A stretch of 64,000 nucleotides of DNA. Source: Micromonospora cabrerizensis. GTDB taxonomy: Bacteria > Actinomycetota > Actinomycetes > Mycobacteriales > Micromonosporaceae. Below, one piece after another: positions 25,882-36,123 of this stretch. A program made the translations under genes and the position numbers. How positions within the stretch are numbered: the stretch's first letter is position 1; the number at the start of each line of letters is the position of its first letter. The stretch spans positions 42,006 through 106,005 of the forward strand of contig NZ_JAKKFI010000013.1 in assembly GCF_022230955.1 (NCBI RefSeq), read 5' to 3'. The notes beneath the pieces were generated by a model. The model was not told where the DNA came from and did no database searches. It was given only the letters and a program-made list of their open reading frames with translations.

Positions 25882-26002
25882 CGGCGGCGCGTCGAGCGAC
25901 CTCAGGGCGGCCGATACTAGGCTCGATCACACCGGCAGCATCCCCGCCGGGGTCCACCAGGTCCGCGTCCCACAAGGACGCACACCACTCCAGGAGCCAA
26001 CC

Positions 26003-27085
26003 ATGGGCGTATTCGCGAGCACCGACGACCCGGGATCGACCGGTCACGAACAGGTCGTGTTCTGCCAGGACAAGCAGAGCGGCCTGAAGGCGATCATCGG
26101 GATCTACTCCACCGCGCTGGGGCCGGCGCTGGGCGGCACCCGCTTCTACCCGTACGCCAGCGAGGACGACGCCCTCGCCGACGTGCTCGACCTGTCCCGC
26201 GGGATGGCGTACAAGAACGCGCTCGCCGGGCTGGACCTGGGTGGTGGCAAGGCCGTCATCTGGGGTGACCCGGAGCAGATCAAGAGCGAGGCGCTGCTTC
26301 GCGCGTACGGGCGGTTCGTGGAGTCGCTGGGCGGTCGCTACTACACCGCGTGCGACGTCGGCACCTACGTGGCGGACATGGACGTCGTGGCCCGGGAGAC
26401 CCGCTACGTGACCGGCCGCAGCGTGGAGCACGGCGGCGCCGGCGACTCGTCGATCCTCACCGCCTGGGGTGTCTTCCAGGGCATGCGGGCCGCCTCCGAG
26501 CACGTCTGGGGCACCCCGAGCCTGCGGGGCCGCCGGGTCGGCGTCGCCGGTCTCGGCAAGGTCGGCAAGTACCTCACCGGCCACCTGCTGGAGGACGGCG
26601 CAGAGGTGGTCGCCACCGACGTCAACCCGAAGGCGCTGGCCTGGGTACGCAGCAACCACCCGCAGGTCACCCTGGTGGACGACGCCAGCGCGCTGGTCGC
26701 CGCGGACATCGACGTGTACGCGCCGTGCGCGCTCGGCGGCGCCCTGAACGACGACACCGTGCCGGCGCTGCGTGCCAAGGTCGTGGCCGGTGCGGCGAAC
26801 AACCAGCTCGCCCACCCGGGCATCGAGAAACTGCTGGCCGACCGCGGCATCCTCTACACGCCGGACTACGTGGTCAACGCCGGCGGTGTGATCCAGGTCG
26901 CCGACGAGATCGAGGGCTTCAACTTCGATCGGGCGAAGCTGCGGGCAACCCGGATCTACGACACCACCCGCGAGATCCTGCGCCTGGCCGACGCCGAGGG
27001 CGTGCCGCCCGCGGTCGCCGCGGACCGGCTGGCCGAGCGACGGATGGCGGACGTCGGCCGCCTGCGGGCGATCCACCTGCGCTGA
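26003..27085 (+). CDS. Leucine/valine (Glu/Leu/Phe/Val) dehydrogenase
   Basis: 360-residue NAD-dependent amino acid dehydrogenase that deaminates branched-chain amino acids to keto acids, feeding catabolism and branched fatty-acid or polyketide precursors. N-terminal catalytic domain contains [14 protein letters not shown] and the catalytic Lys region [19 protein letters not shown]; the C-terminal Rossmann fold has [20 protein letters not shown] and PCALGGALN. Size and motifs fit Vdh/LeuDH rather than glutamate dehydrogenase. Confidence 0.93.
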   Translation: MGVFASTDDPGSTGHEQVVFCQDKQSGLKAIIGIYSTALGPALGGTRFYPYASEDDALADVLDLSRGMAYKNALAGLDLGGGKAVIWGDPEQIKSEALLRAYGRFVESLGGRYYTACDVGTYVADMDVVARETRYVTGRSVEHGGAGDSSILTAWGVFQGMRAASEHVWGTPSLRGRRVGVAGLGKVGKYLTGHLLEDGAEVVATDVNPKALAWVRSNHPQVTLVDDASALVAADIDVYAPCALGGALNDDTVPALRAKVVAGAANNQLAHPGIEKLLADRGILYTPDYVVNAGGVIQVADEIEGFNFDRAKLRATRIYDTTREILRLADAEGVPPAVAADRLAERRMADVGRLRAIHLR

Positions 27086-27156
27086 GCACTCCCGGGGGCG
27101 GGTCGACGGGATCCGCCTCCGGGCCACCTGTGCCGGCGTGGCTCGCTAAGCTGAGG

Positions 27157-27180
27157 CCGGATCGAATTTTGATCCGGTTT
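27157..27180 (+). terminator. Terminator of the leucine/valine dehydrogenase gene
   Basis: Stem CCGGATC (27157-27163) / GATCCGG (27171-27177) with loop GAATTTT, followed by TTT. It lies 72 bases past the stop. The remaining 206 bases before DUF3073 hold only a -10-like TACACT at 27223-27228. Confidence 0.65.
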
Positions 27181-27386
27181 GTCCGGTGTCACGGGCGCTA
27201 ACCGTTCCGCTCCTTACCCGGTACACTGGGTGACGGCCGGATCGACGCGACGCGCAGAGCCGGCTGACGGTAACCCGAGGTGCCGAACGGTGGCATCCCC
27301 ATGTACCGTAAGAGCCACGAGAGATGCCTGACGTCATCGGGGCCCGCCTTCGGGCTGCCCCGCATTCTGTGCGAGGGGGTCGAGCC

Positions 27387-27602
27387 ATGGGGCGCGGCCG
27401 TGCTAAGGCCAAGCAGACAAAGGTGGCCCGGGAGTTGAAGTACCACTCCCCGAACACCGACCTCACCGCCTTGCAGCGCGAACTGGCGGGTGCTGGTAAG
27501 TCTGAGCACCACTTCGTCGACGACTCGAAAGAGTCCGTCGATGAGGATGATGAGGATCACGCGGACGACGATCCGGATCCCTGGGTCCGTCCGACCCGCT
27601 GA
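27387..27602 (+). CDS. DUF3073 family protein
   Basis: 71-residue small protein: basic N-terminus (MGRGRAKAKQTKVARELKYH) and a very acidic C-terminal half (DEDDEDHADDDPDP). Matches the actinobacterial DUF3073 family in length and pattern. I place the start at ATG 27387 after GAGGGGG; an open frame 63 bases upstream lacks family residues. Function unknown. Confidence 0.88.
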   Translation: MGRGRAKAKQTKVARELKYHSPNTDLTALQRELAGAGKSEHHFVDDSKESVDEDDEDHADDDPDPWVRPTR

Positions 27603-27616
27603 CCTCTCGACGCACC

Positions 27617-27644
27617 TGAGCACGCGGTAACCCCCGCGTGCTCA
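27617..27644 (+). terminator. Terminator of the DUF3073 gene
   Basis: Perfect 11-bp stem TGAGCACGCGG (27617-27627) / CCGCGTGCTCA (27634-27644), with a 6-base loop, 15 bases after the stop. Confidence 0.65.
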
Positions 27645-27674
27645 CGCGCGTCCCGTGCAGGTGCAGCTGGCCGA

Positions 27675-27732
27675 CGATCAAGGGGCCTGGCCCGACCGGA
27701 GCCACTCCGGCCGCTCGACAGGCCCCTGATCG
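27675..27732 (-). terminator. Terminator of the RiPP cassette
   Basis: CGATCAAGGGGCCTG (27675-27689) pairs with CAGGCCCCTGATCG (27719-27732) with one bulge; the enclosed 29 bases hold a second hairpin CCGGAGCCACTCCGG. It starts ten bases past the precursor stop codon on the minus strand. Confidence 0.6.
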
Positions 27733-27741
27733 CGGCTCACT

Positions 27742-27969
27742 TCAGCGCGGGCGGTTGTTCCAGTTGTAGAAGGTCGGGATGTTCTCGAAGTGGTTCCACG
27801 CGCAGACCGCGCTGGCACCGTCCCCGCCGGACACCTCCGAGCGCAGCCGCCGGGCGTCCTCGGCCTCCTGCAGCAGCGCGACGAGCGCAGGAGCCGCCTC
27901 CCGCACCCGCTCGTTGACTCCGTCATCCGCCTCGCGCTCAGGCCGCCGGTTACTGGTGCTCTCGGGCAT
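27742..27969 (-). CDS. amcA: RiPP precursor peptide, AmcA-like (multiple cyclophane type)
   Basis: 75-residue peptide. A charged helical leader (about 1-48) precedes a Gly-rich hinge and an aromatic/Asn-rich core, WNHFENIPTFYNWNNRPR, at the extreme C-terminus. The core offers several aromatic-x-Asn triplets (WNH/FEN/FYN/WNN), the pattern in which radical-SAM cyclophane synthases link an aromatic ring to the beta-carbon of the third residue. Its ATG lies 20 bases inside the end of the radical-SAM gene, with GGAG upstream, so the two are translationally coupled. The family name AmcA is from memory and needs a profile search. Confidence 0.78.
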   Translation of the reverse strand: MPESTSNRRPEREADDGVNERVREAAPALVALLQEAEDARRLRSEVSGGDGASAVCAWNHFENIPTFYNWNNRPR

Positions 27970-29071
27970 GCTCCAACACTCCATCCAATAGGCGGATCTT
28001 GCTGTTGCGGCAGTGCTCGGTCTCCGTACCGTCAAAACGCCCCAGCTCGAAGTAACGGTTGGCGGCGTGGCCACCGCCACAGAAGCCGAAGTAGGGGCAG
28101 GACACCCGGCAGGCCTCCACCCCGGCCAGGAACTCCCCCACCCACGGTGTCCCCGCCGCTCGACCGAGAATTTCCGCCAGCGGGGTCTTCAGGACGTTGC
28201 CGCTGCTGAAGTCGCCGTAGCGCGGGTCGGTGAAGCCGGCCAACTCCGGGGACAGCACGGTCACCGAGCCGTCGTGACCGATGGTCGGGATCGGGTCCAG
28301 TTGGCGGGGCAGCACACCGTCAGCCGAGTTGTCGAGCACCGCCGCGGCGTAGCGCAACGTCCACTCGACCTCGCGCAGGTGGATCCGGGGTTCACGCCGC
28401 CACGCCGCGACCAGCTCCGCCCAGAACGCGGTCACCGCCGAGGAGTCGTGGCGGTTGTCGCGGGTGTTGACGCCCTCGGTCTCCTCGATGTTGATGCCCA
28501 GCACGTCGCAGCCCAGTTCGAGGAAGTAGTCGTACAACTCGTTGGCGAGCCCCGGCGCGGGCTGCGACACCACGGCCAGGGCGGAGAACGGCAGGCCATG
28601 ACGGCGCAGCGCCGCGACGCCGCGCAGGATCCGGTCGTACGCCGGCTGGCCGCCCCGGTTGACCCGGTCGCCGTTGCGGGCCCGCGGCCCGTCGACGCTC
28701 ACGCTCACCCGCATCTCGTGCCGGGCGAAGAAGTCACACCAGTCGTCGTCGATCAGCGTGGCGTTGGTCTGCACGTGGTGCTCGACCTCGGGGCCGAACG
28801 GCGCCATCAGGTCGGCCAGGTGCTCCCGGCCGGCCGCCAACGGCTCGCCGCCGTGCCACACCACGGAGAACCGGCCGGCCGTCGCCCACGGGTTGACCGC
28901 CGCCGCCACCGCCGCGGCCACCGCCACCGGCATCCGCTGGTCGGTGGCCCGGAACGGCAGGTAGCAGTACGCGCAGTCGAGGTTGCAGAGGGTCGTGGGC
29001 TGCATGACGACGTACGACGGGACGGTGGCCAGACCCCGCATCCCGCTGAACGACTGTCCCCGAGCAGCCAT
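27950..29071 (-). CDS. amcB: Radical SAM/SPASM cyclophane-forming peptide maturase, AmcB-like
   Basis: 373 residues. The radical SAM cluster motif is CNLDCAYCY (CxxxCxxC, about 32-40). After the barrel (HGGEPLAAG, QTNATLIDDDW, VSVDGP, GINIEE) a C-terminal SPASM-like Cys set is seen: EACRVSCPYFGFCGGGH and EHCRNS. It should cross-link aromatic and Asn residues of the peptide encoded immediately downstream. GGAGGAGG precedes the ATG. No transporter, protease or other tailoring enzyme is next to it, so the cassette is minimal: maturase then precursor. Confidence 0.88.
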   Translation of the reverse strand: MAARGQSFSGMRGLATVPSYVVMQPTTLCNLDCAYCYLPFRATDQRMPVAVAAAVAAAVNPWATAGRFSVVWHGGEPLAAGREHLADLMAPFGPEVEHHVQTNATLIDDDWCDFFARHEMRVSVSVDGPRARNGDRVNRGGQPAYDRILRGVAALRRHGLPFSALAVVSQPAPGLANELYDYFLELGCDVLGINIEETEGVNTRDNRHDSSAVTAFWAELVAAWRREPRIHLREVEWTLRYAAAVLDNSADGVLPRQLDPIPTIGHDGSVTVLSPELAGFTDPRYGDFSSGNVLKTPLAEILGRAAGTPWVGEFLAGVEACRVSCPYFGFCGGGHAANRYFELGRFDGTETEHCRNSKIRLLDGVLEHAREHQ

Positions 29072-29080
29072 CGCCCTCCT

Positions 29081-29111
29081 CCGCCAAGCCTGAGCCCTTC
29101 AGGCTAGGCGG
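29081..29111. promoter_or_regulatory. Palindrome abutting the AmcB-like ribosome-binding site
   Basis: CCGCC-A-AGCCTGA / TTCAGGCT-A-GGCGG spans 31 bases and overlaps the GGAGG of the maturase on the minus strand, ten bases from its ATG. It could be an operator, a 5'-UTR hairpin that hides the ribosome-binding site, or the end of the purM transcript; there is no T-run. Confidence 0.45.
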
Positions 29112-29167
29112 CACAGGCCACTCGGGTGAAGCCCTGATCAGGTGTCCGTACGATCACCGGATAGTGA

Positions 29168-30322
29168 TCATCCTCGGGTGTGCTGACCGACCATCTGCAC
29201 GTTGCCGGTGCCCTCGATGATCTCGCCGGCCTGCCAGGCCTCGACCCCACGGCCGGTCAGCGTGGCCAGCGCCCGGTCGGCGTCCTCGGCCGACACGATC
29301 GCGAACATGCCGACGCCCATGTTGAAGGTCGACTCCATGTCGTGGTCGTCGATCCGACCCTTCGACTGGATCAGGTCGAAGATCGGCTGCGGCTTCCACG
29401 TGGAGCGGTTGACCACCGCGTCGACGTGCTCGGGGAGCACCCGGACCAGGTTGCCGGGGATGCCGCCGCCGGTGATGTGGGACAGCGCCCGCACCTCGGC
29501 CTCGGCGATCAGCTTGAGGCAGTCCTTGGCGTAGATCTTGGTCGGGGTGAGCAGCTCCTCGCCGAGGGTCCGCTGCCGACCGAAGTCGTCGATGACGATG
29601 TCCAGGCGCATACGGGCCGCACCGAGCAGCACGTGCCGGACCAGCGAGTACCCGTTGGAGTGCAGACCCGAGGAGCGCATGGCGATCACCACGTCGCCCA
29701 CCTCGACCCGGTCCGGGCTGAGGATGTCGGCCTCCTCGACGACACCGACACCGGTCGCCGAGATGTCGTACTCGTCCGGGCGGAGCACGCCGGGGTGCTC
29801 CGCGGTCTCCCCGCCCAGCAACGCGCAGCCGGCGTAACGGCAGCCGTCGGCGATGCCCGCACCGATCTCGGCGACCTTGTCCGGGACGACCTCGCCCGTC
29901 GCGATGTAGTCGAGCAGGAACAGCGGCTCGGCACCGCAGGCCACCAGGTCGTCCACGACCATGGCCACCAGGTCGATGCCGACCGTGTCGTGGATGTCCA
30001 TCTGCTGAGCGATCACCAGCTTGGTGCCCACCCCGTCGGTGGAGGACGCCAGGATCGGGCTCTTGTACTTCTTCGTGTCCAGTCGGAACAGACCAGCGAA
30101 CCCGCCGAGGTCACCCATCACCTCGGGCCGGCGGGTCTGGCGCACCTTCGACTTGAGCAACTCCACGGCGCGGTCGCCCGCGTCGATGGAGACCCCGGCA
30201 TCGGCGTACGAGACCGAGCGTTTGCGCGCCTGACGGCCAGCGCCGGCCGTCCAGAGCTGGCGGTCGCCGCCGGCGCCGGTCGGGCTGCTTCCTGCGCCAC
30301 TGCGCTCGGACACGTGCGTCAC
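29168..30322 (-). CDS. purM: Phosphoribosylformylglycinamidine cyclo-ligase (AIR synthetase)
   Basis: Fifth step of purine synthesis: ATP-dependent closure of FGAM to AIR. 384 residues; SYADAGVSIDAGDRAVELLK at the start of the fold, STDGVGTKL, LLGGETAEHPG, SGLHSNGYSLVR and HITGGGIPGNLVRVLP are family blocks. The GTG at 30322 follows GGGGAG and gives a short Ser/Gly-rich N-terminal extension of about 35 residues. Next gene after purF in the same direction, 59 bases apart. Confidence 0.96.
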   Translation of the reverse strand: MTHVSERSGAGSSPTGAGGDRQLWTAGAGRQARKRSVSYADAGVSIDAGDRAVELLKSKVRQTRRPEVMGDLGGFAGLFRLDTKKYKSPILASSTDGVGTKLVIAQQMDIHDTVGIDLVAMVVDDLVACGAEPLFLLDYIATGEVVPDKVAEIGAGIADGCRYAGCALLGGETAEHPGVLRPDEYDISATGVGVVEEADILSPDRVEVGDVVIAMRSSGLHSNGYSLVRHVLLGAARMRLDIVIDDFGRQRTLGEELLTPTKIYAKDCLKLIAEAEVRALSHITGGGIPGNLVRVLPEHVDAVVNRSTWKPQPIFDLIQSKGRIDDHDMESTFNMGVGMFAIVSAEDADRALATLTGRGVEAWQAGEIIEGTGNVQMVGQHTRG

Positions 30323-30381
30323 GGTTCTCCCCTTTGGTTCTCGGTGCCACGCCGGCGGTGGCCGGGCCGCGCCGGTTGGTG

Positions 30382-31920
<1,539 letters not shown>

Positions 31921-32087
31921 CTACCGCTCCCTCATGCTGGTCTGGACCGGCCGGGCGGGATCACGGGCGGATCCACACTTCTCTGCCGGGACCACTGTCG
32001 TCGCCTGACAGTGTACGCGAATCGCTATCAATACAGATAGTCACGGTTCCTGCGCACGCCGTCACCGTGAGTGGGACTCCGAGATAA

Positions 32088-32441
32088 TTAGAGGGGCAGA
32101 TACGCCGAGAGGTCCGCGCGGACACCACTCATCTGGACGCGCCCCTCGGCAACCGCGTCGACCCAGTCGATCCCCCCGGTCGCCAAACGCAGCCAGGTGT
32201 CGGGAGCCATCTCGACCACGTTTGGCGGGTTTCCCCTGGTGTGTCGAGGTCCGGGTACGCACTGGATCGCCCCGTATGGTGGGACGCGCACCTCAACCGA
32301 TCGGCCGGGGGCGCGCTCCGCGAGGACGGTCAACAACGACCGGACCGCCTCTCGGAACACCGGCCTTTCGGGCGTACGCCCCTCGTCGAGCGCCGACAAC
32401 GCCGCCGTAACGGCAGCGGACTTACTGTGCGGAGAGGACAC
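32088..32441 (-). CDS. Sterol carrier family protein
   Basis: About 117 residues. The segment VEVRVPPYGAIQCVPGPRHTRG followed by PDTWLRLATGGIDWVDAVAEGRVQMSGVRADLS (cited in part) is the SCP-2/MDMPI-like pattern seen in small actinobacterial proteins next to purF. GTG 32441 gives the usual VSSPHSKSAAV start; a longer reading to 32468 would use a TTG. Lies upstream of purF in the same direction. Probably binds a hydrophobic ligand; role unknown. Confidence 0.75.
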   Translation of the reverse strand: MSSPHSKSAAVTAALSALDEGRTPERPVFREAVRSLLTVLAERAPGRSVEVRVPPYGAIQCVPGPRHTRGNPPNVVEMAPDTWLRLATGGIDWVDAVAEGRVQMSGVRADLSAYLPL

Positions 32442-32602
32442 GACGGGACGATACGACCCGCAGGCCAACTACCTGACGCTGGCCCTGGGTCGCGCCGATC
32501 CGGTCGGACAAGGCATAGTTGCCGACGGCGTATTCGAACCGTGATGATCCCCGGCCCGGCGCCCCGCCGGTCAGAGGGAAGTCAGCCCGGAAGGCGGTGG
32601 AC

Positions 32603-34654
32603 GTGTCAACACACCGACGTGCCTGGAAGCAGCGGGCCGGTGTGGTCGTAGCGCTGGTTGCCGGCGCTCTGCTCGCCGTCCCCGCCACACCAGCCATGGC
32701 CGCAGATGTTCAGGTTTCCCCCGGCTCCGTCACCGTCAACGCCGGCAGCGATGCCACGGTCACCGTGCGCGTCACAGGCGGTAACGGCGACAAAGAAGGA
32801 AAGATCAGTCTCTCCGGCCTGCCCTCCGGTGTCAGCTGCGCCAGCGGTTGCGGCGATTTCGACTTCCCTGACGGCGGCCTGGGCAACCCGACAAAGTCCG
32901 TGCTGGTCAGGATCGCGGCCAACGACAATGCCGGCGACGCGACTGCAAACGTCACGGTCGCCGTCGAGGCCGATTCGAGCCCGGGCACCGCCTCCGTCGC
33001 TCTGACGGTCAAGGGCAAGGCAGCCGCGCCGCCGCCGAAGCAGACCGTGCAGTCGGTCTCCGGCAAGGTCGTCGCGCAGGCCGACAGCAAGGCCGTGCCC
33101 AACGCGGTGGTCATGCTGCTGGACAGCACCGGCAAGACCTTCGACACCACCAGCGACGGCAGCGGCAACTTCCGCTTCACCGGCACCACGGCCAACCCGA
33201 TCGCACCGGGCCGGATCGACCTGGGCGCGACCTTCGACAACGTGGTGGCCAGGAAGACCATCAACGCTGCCGCCGGGCAGTCCATCACCGGGCAGCGGAT
33301 CAGCCTCGCGATCAAGGTCGAGGGGACGCCCAGCCCCACGCCGTCGGCCAGCACCGAGGCCGCTCCCACCGATGAGGCGCTCCCGGAGGGCAACGAGGAC
33401 CAGGCTGCCGACGACCCCAGCCCAGGTGCTGCGGCGAACGCCTCGAACAACGAGGACAGCGGCGGCGCGGGTAACTACCTGATCATCCTGCTCGGCGGTC
33501 TCCTGGTCGCGGCCGGCGTCGGCACCATCGTGCTGCTCTGGATGAAGCGCAAGGAGAACGGCGGCGAGGACGACGACGCGCCCGCGGCGGCTGGCGGCGG
33601 TCCGGTCCCACCTGCACGAGGCGGTTTCCGTGGCGCCGAAGAGACCCGCGTGGTCGGTGGACGGCCCGGTGGCGGGGCGGACCCGACCATGGTCGGTGGC
33701 GCGGCGCTGAGCGAGGCCCCGACGATGATGCACCGCCCGGTGGTCGACGACGTCCCGCCGGACCCGTACGGTGCGCCGGCGCAGGCGTACGGCGGTGCGG
33801 GCCAGCAGGGCTGGGGTGGCGCCGGTTACGGCGACGAGCCAGCAACCGGCGGTTATGGCGCTGGCGGTTACGGCAACGCCCCCGCGTCTGGTGGCGGCTA
33901 CGGCAACGCGCCCGCCTCCGGTGGCGGCTACGGTGCTCCGGCAGGTGCCGAGGGCGCGTACGGCGCTGGCGCGGCCGGTGACGGCTACGGCGCCGCGCCC
34001 GGCTCCGGCGCTGGATACGGCGGTGCGCCGGCCTCCGGTGGCGGCTACGGCAACGCGCCGGCCTCCGGTGGCGGCTACGGCAGCCGTGACTACACCGCCC
34101 AGGCCGGGACGGCCGGCTACCCGCCGGCTCCCGCTGGCGGAGCGGCCTACGGGGAGCGGTACGACGAGCCGACCGGCCGCTACACCGGCGACAACACCCA
34201 GTACCCGGCTCCGGCCGACCCGTACGCGACCGGCGTCTACCAGCCCGAGCAGGGGCAGGGGTACGGCCAGCCGGACCCGGCCCCGTACGGCGGCCGGGCT
34301 GCCGAACCGACCGCAGGGTATGGCGGTCAGCCGGCCGGTGGCTACGACCAGGGTGGTTACGGCCAGCAGGCCGGCGGGTACGACCAGGGCGGATACGGCC
34401 AGGAGCCTCCACCGCCGCAGCAGCGCGGCGGCTACGACGACCAGGGCTACGACCAGGGCGGATACGGCCAGCAGGCCGGCGGGTACGACCAGGGCGGATA
34501 CGGCCAGGAGCCTCCACCGCCGCAGCAGCGCGGCGGCTACGACGAACGGGGCTATGACCAGGGCGGATACGGCCAGCAGGCCGGCCGGGCCCGGCCGGAA
34601 ACCCCGCCGCCGACCGAGCGGGGCGGCCGACGCCTCGACTGGCTGGACGACTGA
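32603..34654 (+). CDS. Single-pass membrane protein with extracellular domain and prion-like Gly/Tyr/Gln tail
   Basis: 683 residues. Signal peptide about 1-33 (cleavage after AMA). Residues about 34-130 are an Ig-like/beta-rich extracellular domain, about 150-240 a carboxypeptidase-regulatory-like domain ([19 protein letters not shown]), about 245-290 a Ser/Pro/Glu linker. One membrane span ([20 protein letters not shown], about 297-316) is followed by a basic stop-transfer MKRK. The cytoplasmic tail (about 320-683) is low-complexity: [10 protein letters not shown] units, then [10 protein letters not shown] units with PPPPQQ, ending [11 protein letters not shown] 32603 follows GGAAGG. Function unknown; the tail resembles condensate-forming sequences. 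Confidence 0.8.
   Translation: MSTHRRAWKQRAGVVVALVAGALLAVPATPAMAADVQVSPGSVTVNAGSDATVTVRVTGGNGDKEGKISLSGLPSGVSCASGCGDFDFPDGGLGNPTKSVLVRIAANDNAGDATANVTVAVEADSSPGTASVALTVKGKAAAPPPKQTVQSVSGKVVAQADSKAVPNAVVMLLDSTGKTFDTTSDGSGNFRFTGTTANPIAPGRIDLGATFDNVVARKTINAAAGQSITGQRISLAIKVEGTPSPTPSASTEAAPTDEALPEGNEDQAADDPSPGAAANASNNEDSGGAGNYLIILLGGLLVAAGVGTIVLLWMKRKENGGEDDDAPAAAGGGPVPPARGGFRGAEETRVVGGRPGGGADPTMVGGAALSEAPTMMHRPVVDDVPPDPYGAPAQAYGGAGQQGWGGAGYGDEPATGGYGAGGYGNAPASGGGYGNAPASGGGYGAPAGAEGAYGAGAAGDGYGAAPGSGAGYGGAPASGGGYGNAPASGGGYGSRDYTAQAGTAGYPPAPAGGAAYGERYDEPTGRYTGDNTQYPAPADPYATGVYQPEQGQGYGQPDPAPYGGRAAEPTAGYGGQPAGGYDQGGYGQQAGGYDQGGYGQEPPPPQQRGGYDDQGYDQGGYGQQAGGYDQGGYGQEPPPPQQRGGYDERGYDQGGYGQQAGRARPETPPPTERGGRRLDWLDD
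34362..34571 (+). repeat. 105-bp in-frame tandem duplication in the tail
   Basis: A 105-bp unit starting GCCAGCAGGCCGG at 34362 recurs at 34467 nearly unchanged, encoding a 35-residue [10 protein letters not shown]...[10 protein letters not shown] unit twice. Shows the tail grows by recent duplication. Confidence 0.85.
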
Positions 34655-34671
34655 CCGATCACAACGCACGA

Positions 34672-34703
34672 AAACGGCCACCCGGCGATCCGGGTGGCCG
34701 TTT
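34672..34703 (+). terminator. Terminator of the membrane-protein gene
   Basis: Perfect 14-bp stem AAACGGCCACCCGG (34672-34685) / CCGGGTGGCCGTTT (34690-34703), with loop CGAT and TTT at the end of the stem; 17 bases after the stop codon. Symmetric, so it works on both strands. Confidence 0.85.
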
Positions 34704-34766
34704 CGTCGTGGCAGGACAGACGGCGACCCAGGACCGAACCTGCTCCAGCCCCCGCGTTTTTCGGTG

Positions 34767-34851
34767 CCCACGCCGCGTGAGCCCGCACGCCGCGTCATTG
34801 CGCACGCCGCGTCATTGCGCACGCCGCGTCATTGCGCACGCCGCGTCAGTG
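34767..34851. repeat. 17-bp tandem repeat, five copies
   Basis: CGCACGCCGCGTCATTG repeats three times exactly (34784-34834), flanked by one degenerate copy on each side. First part of a 677-base gene-free repeat region (34655-35331) between convergent genes. Confidence 0.9.
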
Positions 34852-34866
34852 CCCAACCTTTGGCAA

Positions 34867-34941
34867 GATCGACTCGCGTTTCAGGAAGTCGCGGCGTCCC
34901 AAGGACCTGGAGACCCCGATTTCCTGAAACGCGAGTCGATC
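34867..34941. repeat. Family A dispersed palindrome, copy 3 (75 bp)
   Basis: Arms GATCGACTCGCGTTTCAGGA and TCCTGAAACGCGAGTCGATC are perfect over 20 bases; the inner parts are partly matched. Same family as 4641-4715 and 15414-15490. Lies between two tandem-repeat arrays. Confidence 0.88.
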
Positions 34942-34978
34942 ACGGCCAGCGGCCGGCCTCCGGCGCGGCCCGGCGGGC

Positions 34979-35150
34979 AGGCACCCGGTTGCGGCTCGGC
35001 AAGCAGACGTGCAGCGCCAGGCGCCCAGTTGCGCCCGGCGAGCAGACGTGCAGCGCCAGGCGCCCAGTTGCGGCCCGGCGAGCAGCGTGCAGCGCCAGGC
35101 GCCCGGTTGCGGCTCGGCGAGCAGCCGTGCAGCGCCAGGCGCGGGCAGCG
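34979..35150. repeat. 39-bp tandem repeat array
   Basis: Units containing GCAGCGCCAGGCGCC and GTTGCGGCTCGGC(G/A)AGCAG start near 35011, 35050, 35089 and 35129 (period 39-40 bp). No ribosome-binding site or codon bias supports a gene on either strand. Confidence 0.85.
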
Positions 35151-35152
35151 GT

Positions 35153-35215
35153 CGCGGCCAAGCGGTCGCGGCCAAGCGGACGCGGCCAAGCGGACGCGGC
35201 AGGGCGCGGCCAAGT
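35153..35215. repeat. 15-bp tandem repeat
   Basis: GCGGCCAAGCGGACG-type units (period about 15 bp, four copies) follow the 39-bp array, with a related GCGGCCAAGTGGGCG copy just beyond. Non-coding, 3' of the comB gene. Confidence 0.7.
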
Positions 35216-35331
35216 GGGCGGCCGGCATCCGTGCAAGGCCAGGCGGGAAGCAGGCGACCGGGGCGCGGCCAGAGCGGAAAACAGGTCTGAGCGGAAAGCA
35301 GGCCCGAGCGGGCGAGGTCCGCACCCCTCGA

Positions 35332-36123
35332 TCAGGCCGCGGAGAAGACGCCCTGGTGCAGCACCGGCACGACCTCCGACACGCCGATCCGGACGGCGAC
35401 GTCCACGTCCTCGGCGAAGCCGCTCTCGGTCAGCTCCCGCCCGGAGACGCTCCCGCGCACGGCGGCGGGCACGTCGGGAGTGCTGGCCAGCGCGGCAAGC
35501 GCCATGGCCGCCTCCACGGACAGCCCGCCCGGCACTCCGGAGAGGGCGTCGAGCACCGAGGCGGCACCGAGTTGGTCCTCCACCGATGGGCGCAGCGAGC
35601 CGTCCGGCCACCGCTCCCCCGAGGCGATCACGCCGATCGGGGCATCCGCTGTGCCGTACCCCTGGCGGCGCAGCCAACGCCCGACGGCGGGTGCGTTGCG
35701 CAGACACGCCGCGACCACCGGCAGGCCGGTGGCGCTGGCGGCGGCGCTGATGGCGGAGCCGTTGGGTGAGGGCAGGACCAGATCCGCTACCACCGGCGCG
35801 GTGCTCAGTGCGGCCGGCGACAGCGACCACGGATGCTCCGCGCTCACCTGCCGCCGCCCCACCGCAGCGGTCGCGCCGACCCGCACGGCGTAGTCCGCGG
35901 CCTGTTCGCCCCAGGGGAACGGGTGCACCCTCATGCCACGGGCGACCGCCACCTCCACCGAGGTGGTGAACGAGAGGACGTCCACCACCACCAGTGCCGC
36001 GCAGACCCGACCGAGCTCGGCCGCCCCGGTCAGCCCCCAGTCGAACCGGGCACCGGAACCGGGTTGGCCGTGGACGGCGGCCGCCAACGCCTCAGCGCTC
36101 GTCAGGCGACGGCTCGGTGACAC
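35332..36123 (-). CDS. comB: 2-phosphosulfolactate phosphatase family protein
   Basis: 263 residues, ComB family (Mg-dependent hydrolysis of 2-phosphosulfolactate in archaeal coenzyme M synthesis). Family blocks: [66 protein letters not shown] (cited in part). Actinomycetes do not make coenzyme M, so the true substrate is probably another phospho-acid. GTG at 36123 lies 32 bases inside the end of purL, so it is translationally coupled and the last gene of the purS-Q-L operon. Confidence 0.85.
   Translation of the reverse strand: MSPSRRLTSAEALAAAVHGQPGSGARFDWGLTGAAELGRVCAALVVVDVLSFTTSVEVAVARGMRVHPFPWGEQAADYAVRVGATAAVGRRQVSAEHPWSLSPAALSTAPVVADLVLPSPNGSAISAAASATGLPVVAACLRNAPAVGRWLRRQGYGTADAPIGVIASGERWPDGSLRPSVEDQLGAASVLDALSGVPGGLSVEAAMALAALASTPDVPAAVRGSVSGRELTESGFAEDVDVAVRIGVSEVVPVLHQGVFSAA

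Noticed and set aside
29152..29169. GATCAC / GTGATC palindrome across the purM stop as an operator
   Set aside because: Short, overlaps coding sequence and has no repeat elsewhere in the window.
32519..34654. Longer start for the membrane protein
   Set aside because: The extra 28 codons precede a normal signal peptide and lack a ribosome-binding site; GTG 32603 has GGAAGG.
34767..34851. Possible CRISPR array (17-bp repeats)
   Set aside because: The units are contiguous, with no unique spacers, and no cas genes are present.
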